Source: Sarcomyxa edulis (lineage: Eukaryota > Basidiomycota > Agaricomycetes > Agaricales > Mycenaceae). From it: 64,000 nt of DNA. Below are positions 10,253 to 21,973 of the stretch, piece after piece (the first letter of the stretch is position 1; every line of letters begins with the position of its first letter). The stretch spans positions 124,001 to 188,000 of the forward strand of contig QUOL01000011.1 in NCBI GenBank assembly GCA_009761415.1, in the 5' to 3' direction. The notes under the pieces were generated by a model. It made no database searches, was not told where the DNA came from, and was given only the letters and a program-made list of their open reading frames with translations. The position numbers and the translations under genes are program-made.

Positions 10253-12632
10253 ATGAGCAGAATCCCACCAAGTCTCTCATACCTGACGATCTACAATCCG
10301 ACACTCAAACCTTCCGCTCTAGTTTCTCCAGACGATGAAGATGCTGAAGAACAAGCCCATATACTCTTCTACACCTCCAGAGAACGCGCTGTTTCACGCG
10401 ATCGAATGCTCAGGCAGATCGGCCTTGCGAAAGCACTCGTAAATTTCGCAGAGTGAGTATGCATACCCTGCTACCTCCAAACACTGTCGTGTATATACTG
10501 TCATATACAGGATGTTCAATCCAGATGATTCATGCGACAACGTTCATTCTCAATCCAGACGGATGATTATGGTCTCTCCAGAGCCTGACTTTTGGATACA
10601 TGCAGTGAGTGGTTGCCTCGGAGAAAGTGCATCGGATTCTGTCTAATTCAGCAGAATCATGTAGGGCGTGGATATGGCCAAAACCCCAAAGACCGTTGTG
10701 GAGAAGGTAAAGGGGAAAGGGAAAGACAAGGGAAAGACACCAGAGAGAGCCCCTGCGGTCCAGTATGATTACCAGGACAGCTCTGTCCATGACCTGGCTT
10801 TACGCGCGGATATCTTAAGAGGTTATGAACGGTTCAAGGTATGCATGTGTTCCCGAAACATACACGATCATTTACCTGATACTTTTCTAGCTGACCCATG
10901 GATCGTTCACGTCTATTCTCTCGACTATAGGCCAACAAGCTCTCGAATTACAGCTGGAGAGGTTCTTCACTGTCTGGGCTTGGTCGTGGAATCTGGAGGA
11001 TGGCTATGAATTCGGGGACCACTTAGGTATATATGCTAATGCTCATCAGCACGTCCTGAGACTGATTTCATGCTGCCTAGGAATTCCCCTCCATCCCTTG
11101 TATCGCACTTTGATTCAAATCTTAGACCAATTCTCCTCTGATGTATCCTACGAACTATCACCAATCCTTATATGCCCTCCATACGTCGTCCCGTCGACGA
11201 GGTTCAAAGACTCAGATTACCCTCCTTCACTACCGCACCATCTTCTATCTCTAGTCACACCACCCCCCGAACCGACACGTAGTCTCGAGACTAGTTCATT
11301 CGCCTCCTCTCATTCCGACGCTACTGTCAAAGCACAGAAACCCACAACTGAATCGTCTTCAAAGAGAGGGGAAGCTCCTAGTGCCTTCCTCGGTATGCCC
11401 AGTATAACCATGAATGTGAATATGGATGTACGGAAATGGAGCTGGCCCGGCTATCTTTCCTTTGGGAAAGCCAGTTCGAGAAAACCAATAGAGGAGCAGT
11501 GGAAGAGAAATTACGCACCAGATAAACAAGAAGTTGAGGAACCGAAGTCGGCAGAATGTGATGCACAAGTAAACAGTGCCAGTGTTGAGGTTGACAGGGC
11601 TGCTCTTGAGGATGCTATCTCGTCTGATAACTCTTCTGTACTTGGGACGCTCACGGAGGTATCAGCGACGTCGGCGACGCCAGATGGTGAACCTACATCT
11701 CCTGCGCCACCATCTTTAGATGCCCAGCCAGATCCCAATGCTTCCCGACCTCCTTCGATTCTTGAGACCGAAGGCCCTCATATTCGCGCGCTTGCAAGTA
11801 GTGATACGTCCTCTTTGGCGTCTTCTGTCTCTGAGCCTTTAGGATCAAGCCAACTGGGCCCTCCTCCAGAATTCTCCACGACCACAGTACACCTTGAAGA
11901 CCCTGAGGAACCATCAATGACACGACGAAGGAAGATTTTATATCTAGTGGTAAGCGTTTTATTGCTATACTTCGGATGTCTGATAAATGGACACGACATA
12001 GAAATATCCCCTTGCCATCGCCCTCGTTGGCGTTGACGCTGACGTCCAGATCCCCGACGACCTAGCACTGGATGATCTAGCCCAGAAGGCTGTAGTACTT
12101 CTCCAAGATATCGAGAAAGTAATTGACGAGGACACATCCACAAGGTATATACAATGGGTATTCGGTAGCATCTACCATTGACATTGACACAACACCCGCA
12201 GTGTAAGCGCGACCGATACGATTGGTCCATCTGCAACGAAGATCCTCCAGCCCAAAGATCGACATATACTCACCGCGTCGAACTTTACGCTCTCTAGTCC
12301 AGACTTCACGTCTAATTCCGAACATCTATATAATGCTCAACAACTTCAGGAGATGTACGTGCTTATCTGTCTGTCATGAGTTCCCTCTGTTAACATGCTA
12401 CGCTTCCTTTCTCCTTTCCTCGCTTCACACCAGGCATCCGGACATCTCAGAAGTATTCTCTCGAGGGCAGAACCCACAATATTGGCACGTTGCACGGCAC
12501 GGACTTGGCGTAGACGGTGACGGCGTCCATGTCGATGGGGAAATCTATATGGAAGTCTTCAGGAAGGAAACTAGTCTGACGGACGTAGACAATGTGCTTG
12601 CTGGCCTTGTTGGTCGATTTACTGATGCATAG
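10253..12632 (+). CDS. CCZ1: Vacuolar fusion protein CCZ1
   Basis: CCZ1 with MON1 forms the guanine-nucleotide exchange factor for Rab7/Ypt7 on late endosomes and vacuoles. The N-terminal longin domain reads PSLSYLTIYNPTLKPS, then ILFYTSRERAVSRDRMLRQI, GLAKALVNFAE, then a Cys-His step (CDNVHSQSRR) and PEPDFWIHA. A second block reads GYEFGDHLGIPLHPLYRTL. A long low-complexity middle part (about 11200-11900) precedes the C-terminal RRRKILYLV and KYPLAIALVGV segment. It ends LTDVDNVLAGLVGRFTDA. Start is ATG 10253 and stop is TAG 12630-12632. At least seven short introns are needed. An upstream in-frame TTG was not used as a start. Confidence 0.88.
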
Positions 12633-12726
12633 CTTCAATGGGGGAACGATATCAACATACAACAGAGCAATAAATTATGTAAGTCCAAGTCTATATACAA
12701 AACATACGCCCATCAGCAACGCCCGT

Positions 12727-13989
12727 TCACGCTAGTGGCTTCCCTTGTGTGACCTCCTCCGAATGCTGAATCAAAAGCTTGACACCCTCGTCCGATCCCG
12801 CATACCCAGGAATCTTGGCTCCATTGATTGTACCTGTCTTAGTCTCATCACCGGTTTCCCCAGTCCCATCAAACTCATAACTTCCAATGACCTCCCCTTT
12901 GCGGTTTCGGAAGAACACTCCTTTCTCACCGTGAAAGAGAGCATAGAGCATGTATTCTGCGCACTCGTCTGGGTTCACGAGAATCTCGGACTCCAATTTA
13001 TTGATGGTGCATGCGATTTTACCAAAGGGTTTACTGATGACGAGGGATTATTGAGCAGGGTGCTACTCGAAAGAAGGCGAGTGATTATCTTACCTGAAGC
13101 TTACTTGTAAAGCAGGAGTAGCTACGAGGCCAGGGTATATGTGCGTGAATCCTATGGTTGGGTGTTGGCGAGCGAAGTGCTGCAAGGCGAGGGGATATAA
13201 GTAGGAATTGACAACGCTCCGAAATGAAGAGCACTCACGACCATCATCATATCATTGTATGTCCCGCTAGCACCAACAACTTTCAGAGCGGTGAAACCTA
13301 GACGCTTTTCTCGTGGTTTTCTGATACCGAAGTCATCAAGGGTTATCTGCGATCCAACATTCAGAATCACGCGAATCAGTCATCAAAAGAATTTGATGAT
13401 GCTCACGGGAGAGGCCATTCCTGCTGCGAGGATCGACATGACTCGTACATCTTCGCCCTTTTCTCTTGTCTGAGAAAGAAGTGGAAGGAGCGATGAAATG
13501 AAAACATATCGGGAGTAGTATCTGTAAAATTGCACGTCAGTATGGAAGGAGAATTAGAGTGGATACGGGTATTCACCTCAATGCCAACTGCCTATCCAAT
13601 CCTTCTGCCGTGTCTTCCGTGGAGGACAGACTGACGATCCCTGAGCTCACGACCAGGAAATTGAGCCGTGGAAGTCGAGCGATGAGGGATTGGCATGTGG
13701 AGCGAACGTTGGACATGAGGCAAGCATCGCATGCCACAAATTCATGTTTCCAGCCCGATGATTCGGGAGAGTCTGCCGGGTCTGGTTTTGTCAGGCCAGC
13801 GATGATTTTGTCGGCAGCAGCTTGATTGCGGCCTACAATAACGATATGTGCGCGGCCTTTTGTGTAGCGGGCAAAAGCCTCTGCCATGGCCTGTCCTAAA
13901 CCTGATGTCCCCCCAAGGAAGATGGCAACCGGAAGGTAGGTTGGAGCGTATTTGGCATTGAAAGCTTCTGCAACAGAGCGAGAGGGCAT
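12727..13989 (-). CDS. Short-chain dehydrogenase/reductase (SDR), paralogue 1
   Basis: NAD(P)-binding Rossmann-fold oxidoreductase of unknown substrate. The protein starts MPSRSVAEAFNAKYAP and has PVAIFLGGTSGLGQ, a variant of the SDR TGxxxGxG cofactor motif. RAHIVIVGRN follows as the beta-2 segment and LNFLVVSSGIVSL as the NNAG-equivalent segment. Later exons read RYYSRYVFISSLLPLL and VRVMSILAAGM, then TYNDMMMV, HFARQHPTIGFTHIYPG and ECAEYMLYALFHGEKG. No YxxxK pair is visible where the catalytic Tyr-Lys should lie. About five short introns. It resembles the two plus-strand copies at 20.6 and 22.7 kb in sequence and gene structure. Confidence 0.85.
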
Positions 13990-14750
13990 AATGAAGAAGA
14001 GAGGGAAGAGATGGGATTATGGTCTACTTTTTGCCTTGATATAGGGTCTGAAAGGACTGCGTCGCCAAGGACTGAATAGCCATCAAATTACGGAACAGCC
14101 TCCAGACTAAGTATGTAAGCAGCACTGCTCGTTATCGTGATGGCTGTGATACAATCAGAGTAGGCTTGGGTTCCTGTTATTCTTCAGGTCTCTCCGTAGT
14201 ACGCGTACGCGTCGTTCGTTGAACAGTCGCGATCCTGTAGCTATCACGTGGAGAAAAGAAGCTTACAGCGAACACTGCCAGAGAAGCACACAACACTGCC
14301 ACACCCGATCACCAAGGGTCCCCAAAGCGATCGAACTCGGCTAACTATCTCTCCATCTCTCCATCATCTTCTATCATGCGCCGAATATCTTTCACCCCAT
14401 GTCAGGCGGGACCGAACCATTGCTGAGGTATCCCCTCGTGTGTATCTCTGTATCTCAGCACAGAAATACACATTGTCTAGGTTTTATTTTTGAAACCCAT
14501 CAGTAATTCCCGATGCTTTGCCATCAGAGTCGGCCACGATTGGACCGATAGAATCATGCATACGAAATGGCATGGTGCAAATCTTGCAGAAACGTATTGT
14601 TCACTGATGGGCAACTCAATTTCAACTCAAATCGTGATGGCTCTTAACTTGTCCAGGAACTGTTCCGGGAGGTCCGAGTCTTTAAAACTTCGTGATAATG
14701 CTCTGCTTGCGCAGGAATAGTTCTCTACCCCCACTCTCCTTCAGCTCAGC
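13990..14750. other. Divergent intergenic region between SDR1 and the DUF6534 gene
   Basis: The region must hold promoters for both divergent genes. An 81-codon open frame at 14248-14493 shows no family features. No RNA gene or repeat is seen. Confidence 0.4.
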
Positions 14751-16387
14751 ATGTCTACCTCTTGCTTACCACCCGGTCTAGACATAAATTTGTTGTGAGC
14801 AAGTATTCATCCCTCGCAGTAGAATGTTTACTTATCGTGCTTCCAGGACGGGTCCAATGGTATTGCTCTCAGGGCACCCTTATGTCTGATCTGACCGAAC
14901 TACTCTCAGCTCTTGGGCTACATGTTCTCATACGGTCTTCTGGGAATCCTAGTTATGCAAATGTGTCAGTAGCCCAGAAGTCAATTCATCTCGTACATCG
15001 CACTGATTCGTTATACAGTCATCTATCATTTCAGCTTCCCTTCCGACGCTCTTTGGATGAAACTCACCGGTTGGTATTTTTACCTGAGATTTGCCCTATC
15101 GCATTGATATTCTTATCTCCAGTATGGAGTCTCTTTTTCTTCGAATGCCTCACAACACTCTTTGCTACAATATCGGCATGGTTGCTTCTCGGTTCTGGGT
15201 GGGGTAACATAGATGCCCTTCTCATTCTCCCTTGGTCGTTCGACCCCTTACCGGCGCTCTCTGGTTTCCTCGCCTCTATGGTCCACTTCTTCTTTTGCTG
15301 GAGAATATACAAGCTGACCTCCGTCATTTGGCTTCCTGTTATCATCGGGGCAGTAAGTCATTGGTCAGACCGTAAGGCTAGTATGACTAAATCCCTGCCA
15401 GATATCTTTAGTCCAATGTGGAATGACTTTCTATATCGGCATCAAGGTACTCAGCAATTCGTCTTACCGCACCTTGCACTCTTAAACGTAAACGTAAAGG
15501 TCGGGATGGCCGATCGTCAGGTCGCCGAACTCGTCAGACTACCAGACGAGGTCATAGTATGTACCCTCCGAGACCATCCGGTAATCAGCACTTACTCCCT
15601 CTGTACAGGTATGGTTAGTAGGAAGTGCTGTATGTGACGTGATGATCACACTCAGCATGGTCGTCATCGTGAGTCTTGCCACATCGTTGAAAAACCTCCG
15701 CTAATATCTGTTTAGCTTCTTCGGGCAACGAGGAAACTGACTTTCTCGGAAACCAACTCCATTCTGTTGAGACTCGTCAATTTTACAGTGCAGACCGGGA
15801 TGACGACTAGCTTTGGAGCCGTCCTTGAAGTAATCCTATTCTTGGTCTACCGAGAGAATAACCTACACTTTATTCTGTGAGAACTCTCAAGTAGATCATG
15901 CCCCGCGAGATATTACTTATGAAGGGATTTTCCAGGTTTCTGATGCTATCTAAACTGTAGGCCGGGCTTCCATGCGCATCGTAATTGAACTGATTTCGAC
16001 CCTCAGATATTCAAATACCCTGATGACGAGCCTCAACTCCCGCGTGGTTCTAGCGCCATCTCGCACTCAGCAAGCAACGCGTCACAACGGCAGTGGAAGT
16101 TGGGAGCAGGTCAATCCCAACTGGGGAAGGAATACACTGCCCAGGGTCTCTACCTCGAAAAGCATCCAAATCACTACCTGCACGGAAGTCACGAAGGATG
16201 ATCTAGAAGTCATCATTATCAAGGTACGATCTTTTTTCGCATAACATGGGTTTTTTTGTTAGCTCATTTGATATGAAATTCACTGATTCAGAATCGTGTT
16301 GATCGTAATGTCCACGCGATGAAAGAACATATCCATGACGGTGGTGCCAATGCTATCGGTAACACTGACAGTCAGTTTGGATACTGA
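14751..16387 (+). CDS. DUF6534 basidiomycete multi-pass membrane protein
   Basis: Seven-helix-like membrane protein family (DUF6534) common in Agaricomycetes, of unknown function. Splicing about ten short introns gives an unbroken protein. It starts MSTSCLPPGLDINLLTGPM and continues LLGYMFSYGLLGILVMQMF. Then come SFPSDALWMKLTVW, GSGWGN, LPWSFDPLPALSG and HFFFCWRIYKL. The second half reads VWLVGSAVCDVMITLSMVVI, TGMTTSFGAVLEVILFLV and LSKLYSNTLMTSLNSR, the hallmark end of the family domain. A soluble tail follows to TGA 16385-16387. Exon 1 (14751-14794) and exon 2 (14847-14859) are tiny. The single long open frame here is mostly intron read-through. Confidence 0.85.
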
Positions 16388-17041
16388 TGGTCTGTCGCTC
16401 GGTCAGATCGGCGGTCCGAATCATAGACGTCTTCTTCAGCGATCGGGAAACAGTCTTTGTTAAATTCATCAGAGGCGAGCAATTGTATATTTTGTATCTT
16501 AGAAGAGGCCCGAACCTGAAGGAGTACATATATTACTTATCGCACTCGTGTACATATACGCCGTTGACTCTATGACTTGTACTTGCACTCGCACAGCGGC
16601 TATGAGTCCAGAACGGCTTCTCTAGCATAAGTGCCGCTGCGCAACATCAATGTCCAAATAAGGGATAGTGAAGCGGCAGATTCCGAGTGGCTCTGGAAGG
16701 TAACGAGTTTCTTGACTGCTAAGTGAATATTGGATGTCAAGAGTGACATTGAAGGACATTGAATGTAGACATCGGGGTACCAGATGAGTCTTTGACCAGC
16801 GGAGCAGATCCCCAATAAGTATAACCAGGTTGACTGAGCGCAGGATCCATATAAGTACGCCAGAGCTACAATTGGATTACTTCGTTGGAAGCAGCAATCT
16901 GTGACTTACTCCTGTGCATAGTAGCACCGTCTTCAAGTGTTACGAGCATCATATTGTGGTTCGTGGGTATCAGGTATTCATCATAAGGCCGGGTACAATT
17001 CAGTACATAGTCCCACGCAGAGCTCTGATAATTCTATAGAC
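16388..17041 (-). other. Unassigned region with minus-strand coding-like segments
   Basis: Minus-strand frames here look partly coding. One segment (about 16915-17035) reads LIPTNHNMMLVTLEDGATM. It can be spliced through a GTAAGT donor to a second open frame at about 16625-16825 that contains YLPEPLGICRFTIPYLD. They could be extra 3' exons of the F-box gene upstream or a separate small gene. No splice choice keeps both in frame with the F-box coding exon through a strong donor, so I do not merge them. Confidence 0.25.
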
Positions 17042-18369
17042 TTAGTATGAGAATTGCAAGAAGTGGGATATGGACGTACAGGACCGGTGATCAACAGTAA
17101 GACCAAGACTCAAATCGCGCAATGTGTTCGCCCAAGTTTCGAGAAATAACGGGCAGCCCGCTATTCCTAGATAGCGGATAGGATCCTCAGATCCTGTGAA
17201 GTTCCGAGCCTTGATCACCTCTTCCAGAGGACTTCGAAGTGAACTGCAGTCCAAGAACTTGATATTTCGCAGTCGCGGAAAGATAGATACGTCGGTCAGG
17301 ATGTCCAGTGTAGAGTCCACGATGTTACAGTGCGATAGATGGAGCGTCTCGAGGAACGGAAGATTCGCAAGTGACAGGAAAGCCGCCTCGTCGATATCGG
17401 TCAGATGAAGCGTATGGAGAGGGGGGTTGTCGGATCTCAGGATCAGCGCGTTGAGCTCAGAAATGAATTCTCCTGCTCCAGAAAATTGTAGACGTACAAT
17501 TTCCAGAGTCTCGAGCGAGGGTGCACGTAGATGCTGCAGGTGCACAGAAGCCGTCACGTAGAGTTTGTGCAGACGCGGAAGGATACACAGTGGGACGGGT
17601 AGACCCACCAGATATACGAATGTTGTCTGCGTGATGTTCATCTTCAACGTCTCTAGTGTAGGCAAGAATAGCTTAAGCAATATGTAGTCCAGCGAGACCC
17701 TTGTATTATTTATCTCCAAGTTGCCAAGGTTGATGGGCGAGTTGCGTGTGTTCAACTCTAGGAGACAGCCCTTGAAGGCCAAATCTCGAAGGCCAGGATA
17801 TGACGAGAAACCGATATCGAACCTGCTGGACTCTAATCCCGTTTCAGGAGAAACGGTAAGATGAAAGGAATCCAGTGATTTCCAGACCTGACGAGCGAGT
17901 CTGCTAAGTAGCCTACGGATACTAGGTGCCATGATAACGTCTAGTCCGAAGAGTAGATTGATTGACCGCCAAGTTTGATTGAATTGAGTATCGTGGGCGC
18001 TATCAACGAAGTGACACGAACGAAGCAATTCGTCTCCTTCGCCTGTAACCGAGATGGTCACATCCACTGAAGAGTTCCTCGACATTTCTTTCCAAAGCAA
18101 GAGAAGATCAAGGAGGGAGGTCCTATTATAGTTCGACGGCTGAATGGAGAGTACTGACCAGGCGCTAGAGAATCCATGTACGACTTCCTGCAAATAAAAG
18201 ACCGACTTGTACCGGGCATCAGGATGTAAGTAGTAGTTCGAATGCTTACTCGCCAGTGGTGCGAGACATGCGACAAGACGAGTGGGCTCATCCAATCTAT
18301 GTCACTCTGGAGAGCGCATTCAGAGAAGATATGTGCAAGAAGTTCAACAGCGATACGGTTTGCACCCAT
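17042..18369 (-). CDS. F-box protein with leucine-rich repeats
   Basis: Probable substrate-recognition subunit of an SCF ubiquitin ligase. The N-terminal exon reads MGANRIAVELLAHIFSECA, then LSHVSHHWR, a truncated F-box of the kind common in basidiomycete F-box families. A short intron separates it from a long exon beginning EVVHGFSSAWSVLSI. That exon encodes about 370 residues with irregular leucine-rich repeats (for example PPLHTLHLTDIDEAAFLSLA and LPFLETLHLSHCNI). The stop is TAA at 17042-17044. The last residues could instead be intron, because a strong GTACGT donor lies just before the stop. The ATG at 18369 is the first in frame, and a further upstream exon cannot be excluded. Confidence 0.75.
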
Positions 18370-18795
18370 ATTGCTATCCACTTAGGACTAGATGCAGACC
18401 CGGAGTCGCAGTGGCTTTCTTCAAGCTCAGGGAAGCCACTGTTTCCCGTATGTCTGGCGAGCGCCGGCAGTTCTGAATTTCAGTCAGGGATCTATCAAGG
18501 ATCTATACTGTACGCTGACCTGATATGTTAGCTTGAGTACTGTCCAACAGGTAGTATAGATGGCTCTATAGAAACCAATCTGGTATGAGTCCCGGATGTA
18601 CTTGTCGAATGGAGAGAGTTGGCAAGTCCGAGTCCGAGTCAAAACTTTACAGCTCTTTGCCGCGATTTTTCGTCGCTGGCGCTAAAGCCTCTGCATGCTT
18701 CAGGATTTATTCTCGAGCTAATAGTATGAGTCGAAACTGATACCATATATTGGCAAACAAATAGGATGCCTACAGGCTGCAATACAAACTAAAAT
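18370..18795. other. Intergenic region between ZC3H3-like and F-box genes
   Basis: Both neighbours are on the minus strand, so this holds the F-box promoter and the 3' UTR of the zinc-finger gene. No coding exon is apparent. Confidence 0.4.
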
Positions 18796-20334
18796 CTACG
18801 GTCGAGCCAGCTCTTCATCGTCATTGGGGTCATCGCCCTCTTCATCTTCATCCTCGCCTTCATCCTCCTCATCCTCATCCTCATCCTCACTCTCATCCTC
18901 GCTCTCGCTTTCGTTGAAGGTCAGTGAAATATACTCATCACCAAGCTGCACAGTTTCAGCTCTCACGGACTGAAAACTGGGATCAGCAGAGATACTATGA
19001 TCAGTATTCAAATCAGCAGAGATAGCTGAACCAGTGGAGGGTGCCGGTGCCGGTGTCGTGGTCGTTGTAGTTGTCGCGGCCGGCTTGCGATTGCGATTGG
19101 CCCGGATGACGTGGGGGAGCTTGCATCCTTTGGTAGAGCAGGTCCCCTTCTCCGCGAAATCAGGGCATTCCCTGACATGTTGTTTATCGCAGTCAAGGCC
19201 CTTTTCACAGTATCCCAGGACCGCAAAGTCGCGGCAGACACCCTGGCGAGCGCCCACGTTGACATGAGGGAAAGGACAATTATCCCGGGTACACCGTCCT
19301 TTATTGAGAAAATGCAAACACAAGGGAGTGCGTTCTGGCGTTGGATCGTGGGAGAGGTTGCAGGTTTCGGCGGTGTTGGGGCAATTACCCTGGAGATAGT
19401 TCCAGCAGATGGCGATTTTGGCGGGGTCGTGTTGATACAGGCAAGTAAGGCCGCGGCTACAAGCTCCTATAGAAAACAAAAAAGAGAAGGAGAAAAGGTT
19501 GTGAACAGAGATCGAAGATGAAGGCCTCCCATGAAACGAGATATCGTGTCTTGAGAGGGAAGGACGGGCGCACCTGTGGTAGTAAATCGAGGACATGGTT
19601 TTTCGGAGTATTTGAGACGCTTAGATGAAAGCCGACGGGACCTGTTGGATTGGATCAGATTATAGACTGTGCTTGCATCTAGCGACCACACGGACTGATA
19701 TGGCCTTCGGTTGTTGTTTAGTGTCATATTTCGATTGGATGGTGCACCGCGACGCCCACGCCCACGCCCACGAGAGGTTTTGGGCTTGTAAACACGATTG
19801 TCAGGAATCAGATGGCCATCCTTCCTCGAGAAATGCGCAGGTGTTGGCCGAGATTGAGGAGGCTTTGGCGGACCAGAAGAGACAGGTTTTGGGACTGAAG
19901 AGATTGAGACGGTTACGGGAAAGGAGAGTTGCACTCCACAGTCATTCGATAAGGAAAATAACGACTCACGATCTTTCCGAACGAGGGAACGACCAGACGA
20001 TTCAAAAGCCACACCACCGATGACAACTTCCTTGATTTCCTGAGAGACAGGCGGCCGGGTCTGGGGTGAAGGACGGAGTACTGTAGTTGCTGGCCGAACA
20101 TATTTGTTGGAAGGAGGCTTGTAATTGGGGTTGACATATGTGTTGCTCCTACTTGGCGGAGCGGTATAACTGGTAGATGGTTGGGCAGCTTTTCCTTGCT
20201 TGTGCTGATTAATGGATGCTAATGACAGTAATCGATGAGAATATGAAGGACATGTATGAAACAAGATGATACGAACCCGTTAGGCGGGCGATTTCGATTT
20301 TCAATTGAGCTTCAGATGTTGATGAGGAAGCCAT
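18796..20334 (-). CDS. CCCH zinc-finger protein, ZC3H3-like
   Basis: RNA-binding protein with a run of five CCCH fingers. In animals ZC3H3 works in poly(A) RNA export and polyadenylation. Exon 1 (20277-20334) reads MASSSTSEAQLKIEIARLTG. The middle part is Ser/Pro/Arg-rich, with an RGRGRGRRG patch from a GCCCAC-type repeat at about 19750. The fingers are spread over CSRGLTCLYQH, CWNYLQGNCPNTAETC, CLHFLNKGRCTRDNCPFPH, CRDFAVLGYCEKGLDC and CPDFAEKGTCSTKGCKLPH. The order and spacing match ZC3H3. A long acidic tail (SESEDESEDEDEDEEDEG) ends the protein at TAG 18796-18798. The first exon is also present as a detached copy at 22390-22444. Confidence 0.85.
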
Positions 20335-21805
20335 GGTCGACGAAGATGGTGGTCCGAGTTCAAGAGAGATCGCGTCTCACGACACTGCACTTCAGCTTCA
20401 ACAATCACTCACTATAGGTTTCATGGGCCCACAGAACAAAATTCGTCTTAGGTATACATATACGAGGTCTAGAATGGCCCGTCAGCCAGGGACATATCTG
20501 TATATGAACCACAGAAGAGCCACGAATTTCGGCACTATTGCATACGCATTCGGCAACCTCATAACATAGCAGGACATAAATGCCTAGCTCGTCTTGCTCC
20601 TTGTAACTATCTATCATGCCTACCCTCGCTGTTGCTAAAGAGTTCAACGCCGGCTACGCTCCGACATACCTTCCGGTAGCCATCTTTGTGGGAGGTACCT
20701 CTGGCGTCGGCCAACGTATGGCGGAGGCATTCGCAGCTTACACGAAAGGACGTGCCCATATCATCATCGTAGGCCGCAACGAGGCCACTGCGAATTCTAT
20801 CATCGCAGGTCTCACCAAACCCCTCCCAGGAGCAGACGTATCCGGCTGGAAACAAGAATTTGTCTATTGCGATGCTTCCCTCATGGCGAATGTCCGGACC
20901 ACCTGCGCATCCTTGGCGGCTAGACTTCCTAGGCTGAATTTTTTGGTACTGAGCGCAGGCTACGCTAACCTGATCTCTACAAAGGAGACGTCCGAGGGGC
21001 TGGATGATCAGCTAGCATTGAGGTTCGTACACACACACCTCTCGATAACTCATGTATCGATGCTCCTTGTGTTGCAGATATTATTCTCGTTATGTTTTCA
21101 TTTCATCCCTTCTTCCTCTTTTGCGGAAGACTCGGGAGAGCGGTGAAGACGTCAGAGTCATGTCCGTCCTTGGAGGGGGGCTCGGTGTGTCCGTAAGCTT
21201 TCCTTCCACGTAGTCTTCACAAGAGGAACACTGATAATGCAAATGCTCTCGTCAGATCAACCTGAATGATATGGGTACCATGAACTCTCGCAAACGATGG
21301 TTTGGTTTTGCTGCAATAAAAGCAGCAGCATACAGTCTTACATATAACGACATGATGGTCATGGCAAGTACTTTCTCTCTCTCTCTAGTTTATCTGATTC
21401 ATCACATTCACAAATGCAGCATTTCGCCCGACACAATCCCACAATAGCATTCACGCATATCTGGCCAGGAGTCGTCAGCACGCCTGCTATGCAATGTTAT
21501 TTAGGGTATGTGGTGTTATCAATTGACTGTGTTATTTACATCGTTAACACTGATTCATACAGTCCACTCCTTTCGCCCTTCACATATTTACTGAATCTAC
21601 TACCACCTTATTTCGCCACCGATCCCAAGGATTGCGCCGAGTACATGCTCCACGCCCTCTTCGACGGGGAACGTGGCGCCTTTCTACGGAACAACAAGGG
21701 TGACGTTGTAGGAAGTTATGTTTTCGATGGAAACGAGGGAGACAGCTACGATACCAAGACAAGGGTGGTGAATGGGGTCAAAGTTCGCGGATATGGAGGG
21801 TCAGA
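20222..21805. repeat. Segmental duplication, copy A
   Basis: This segment covers intron 1 and exon 1 of the ZC3H3-like gene, the divergent promoter and most of SDR2. It is repeated in direct orientation at about 21950-23901. The left edge is the shared TGACAGTAATCGATGAG and the right edge is the shared GGGTCAGA, after which the two copies differ completely. Coding parts are nearly identical. Confidence 0.85.
20335..20615. promoter_or_regulatory. Divergent promoter, ZC3H3-like / SDR2
   Basis: The 281 bases between two opposed start codons are repeated upstream of SDR3 (22445-22733). Both copies keep a CATAACATAGCAGGACATA stretch about 40-60 bases before the SDR start codon, so both SDR copies may keep similar expression. 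Confidence 0.5.
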
Positions 21806-21860
21806 CGACGGTATCAGGATTCTGGTTGAACATACCGAGGAAGTCACGAGGGCGAAATGA
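20616..21860 (+). CDS. Short-chain dehydrogenase/reductase (SDR), paralogue 2
   Basis: Rossmann-fold oxidoreductase closely related to SDR1 and SDR3. It starts MPTLAVAKEFNAGYAPTYL and has IFVGGTSGVGQRM as the cofactor motif. RAHIIIVGRN and LNFLVLSAGYANLI follow. Later exons read YYSRYVFISSLLPLL, VRVMSVLGGGL, INLNDMGTMNSRKRW and FGFAAIKAAAYSLTYNDMMV. After that come HFARHNPTIAFTHIWPG and DCAEYMLHALFDGERGAFL. It ends LVEHTEEVTRAK at TGA 21858-21860. The intron at 21364-21419 begins GCAAGT and so is GC-AG, while the matching intron in SDR3 begins GTAAGT. No YxxxK site is visible. The end SDDGIRILVEHTEEV resembles that of SDR1, so this is the intact copy. Confidence 0.88.
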
Positions 21861-21973
21861 GTGGCACACTAATTTCTTTTCGAAAGTTTTACGTCGTGAC
21901 ACTCGGACAGATATGATCGGCTTTCTATAGGTTTGGTGTATGGTATTTGATGACAGTAATCGATGAGGATATG

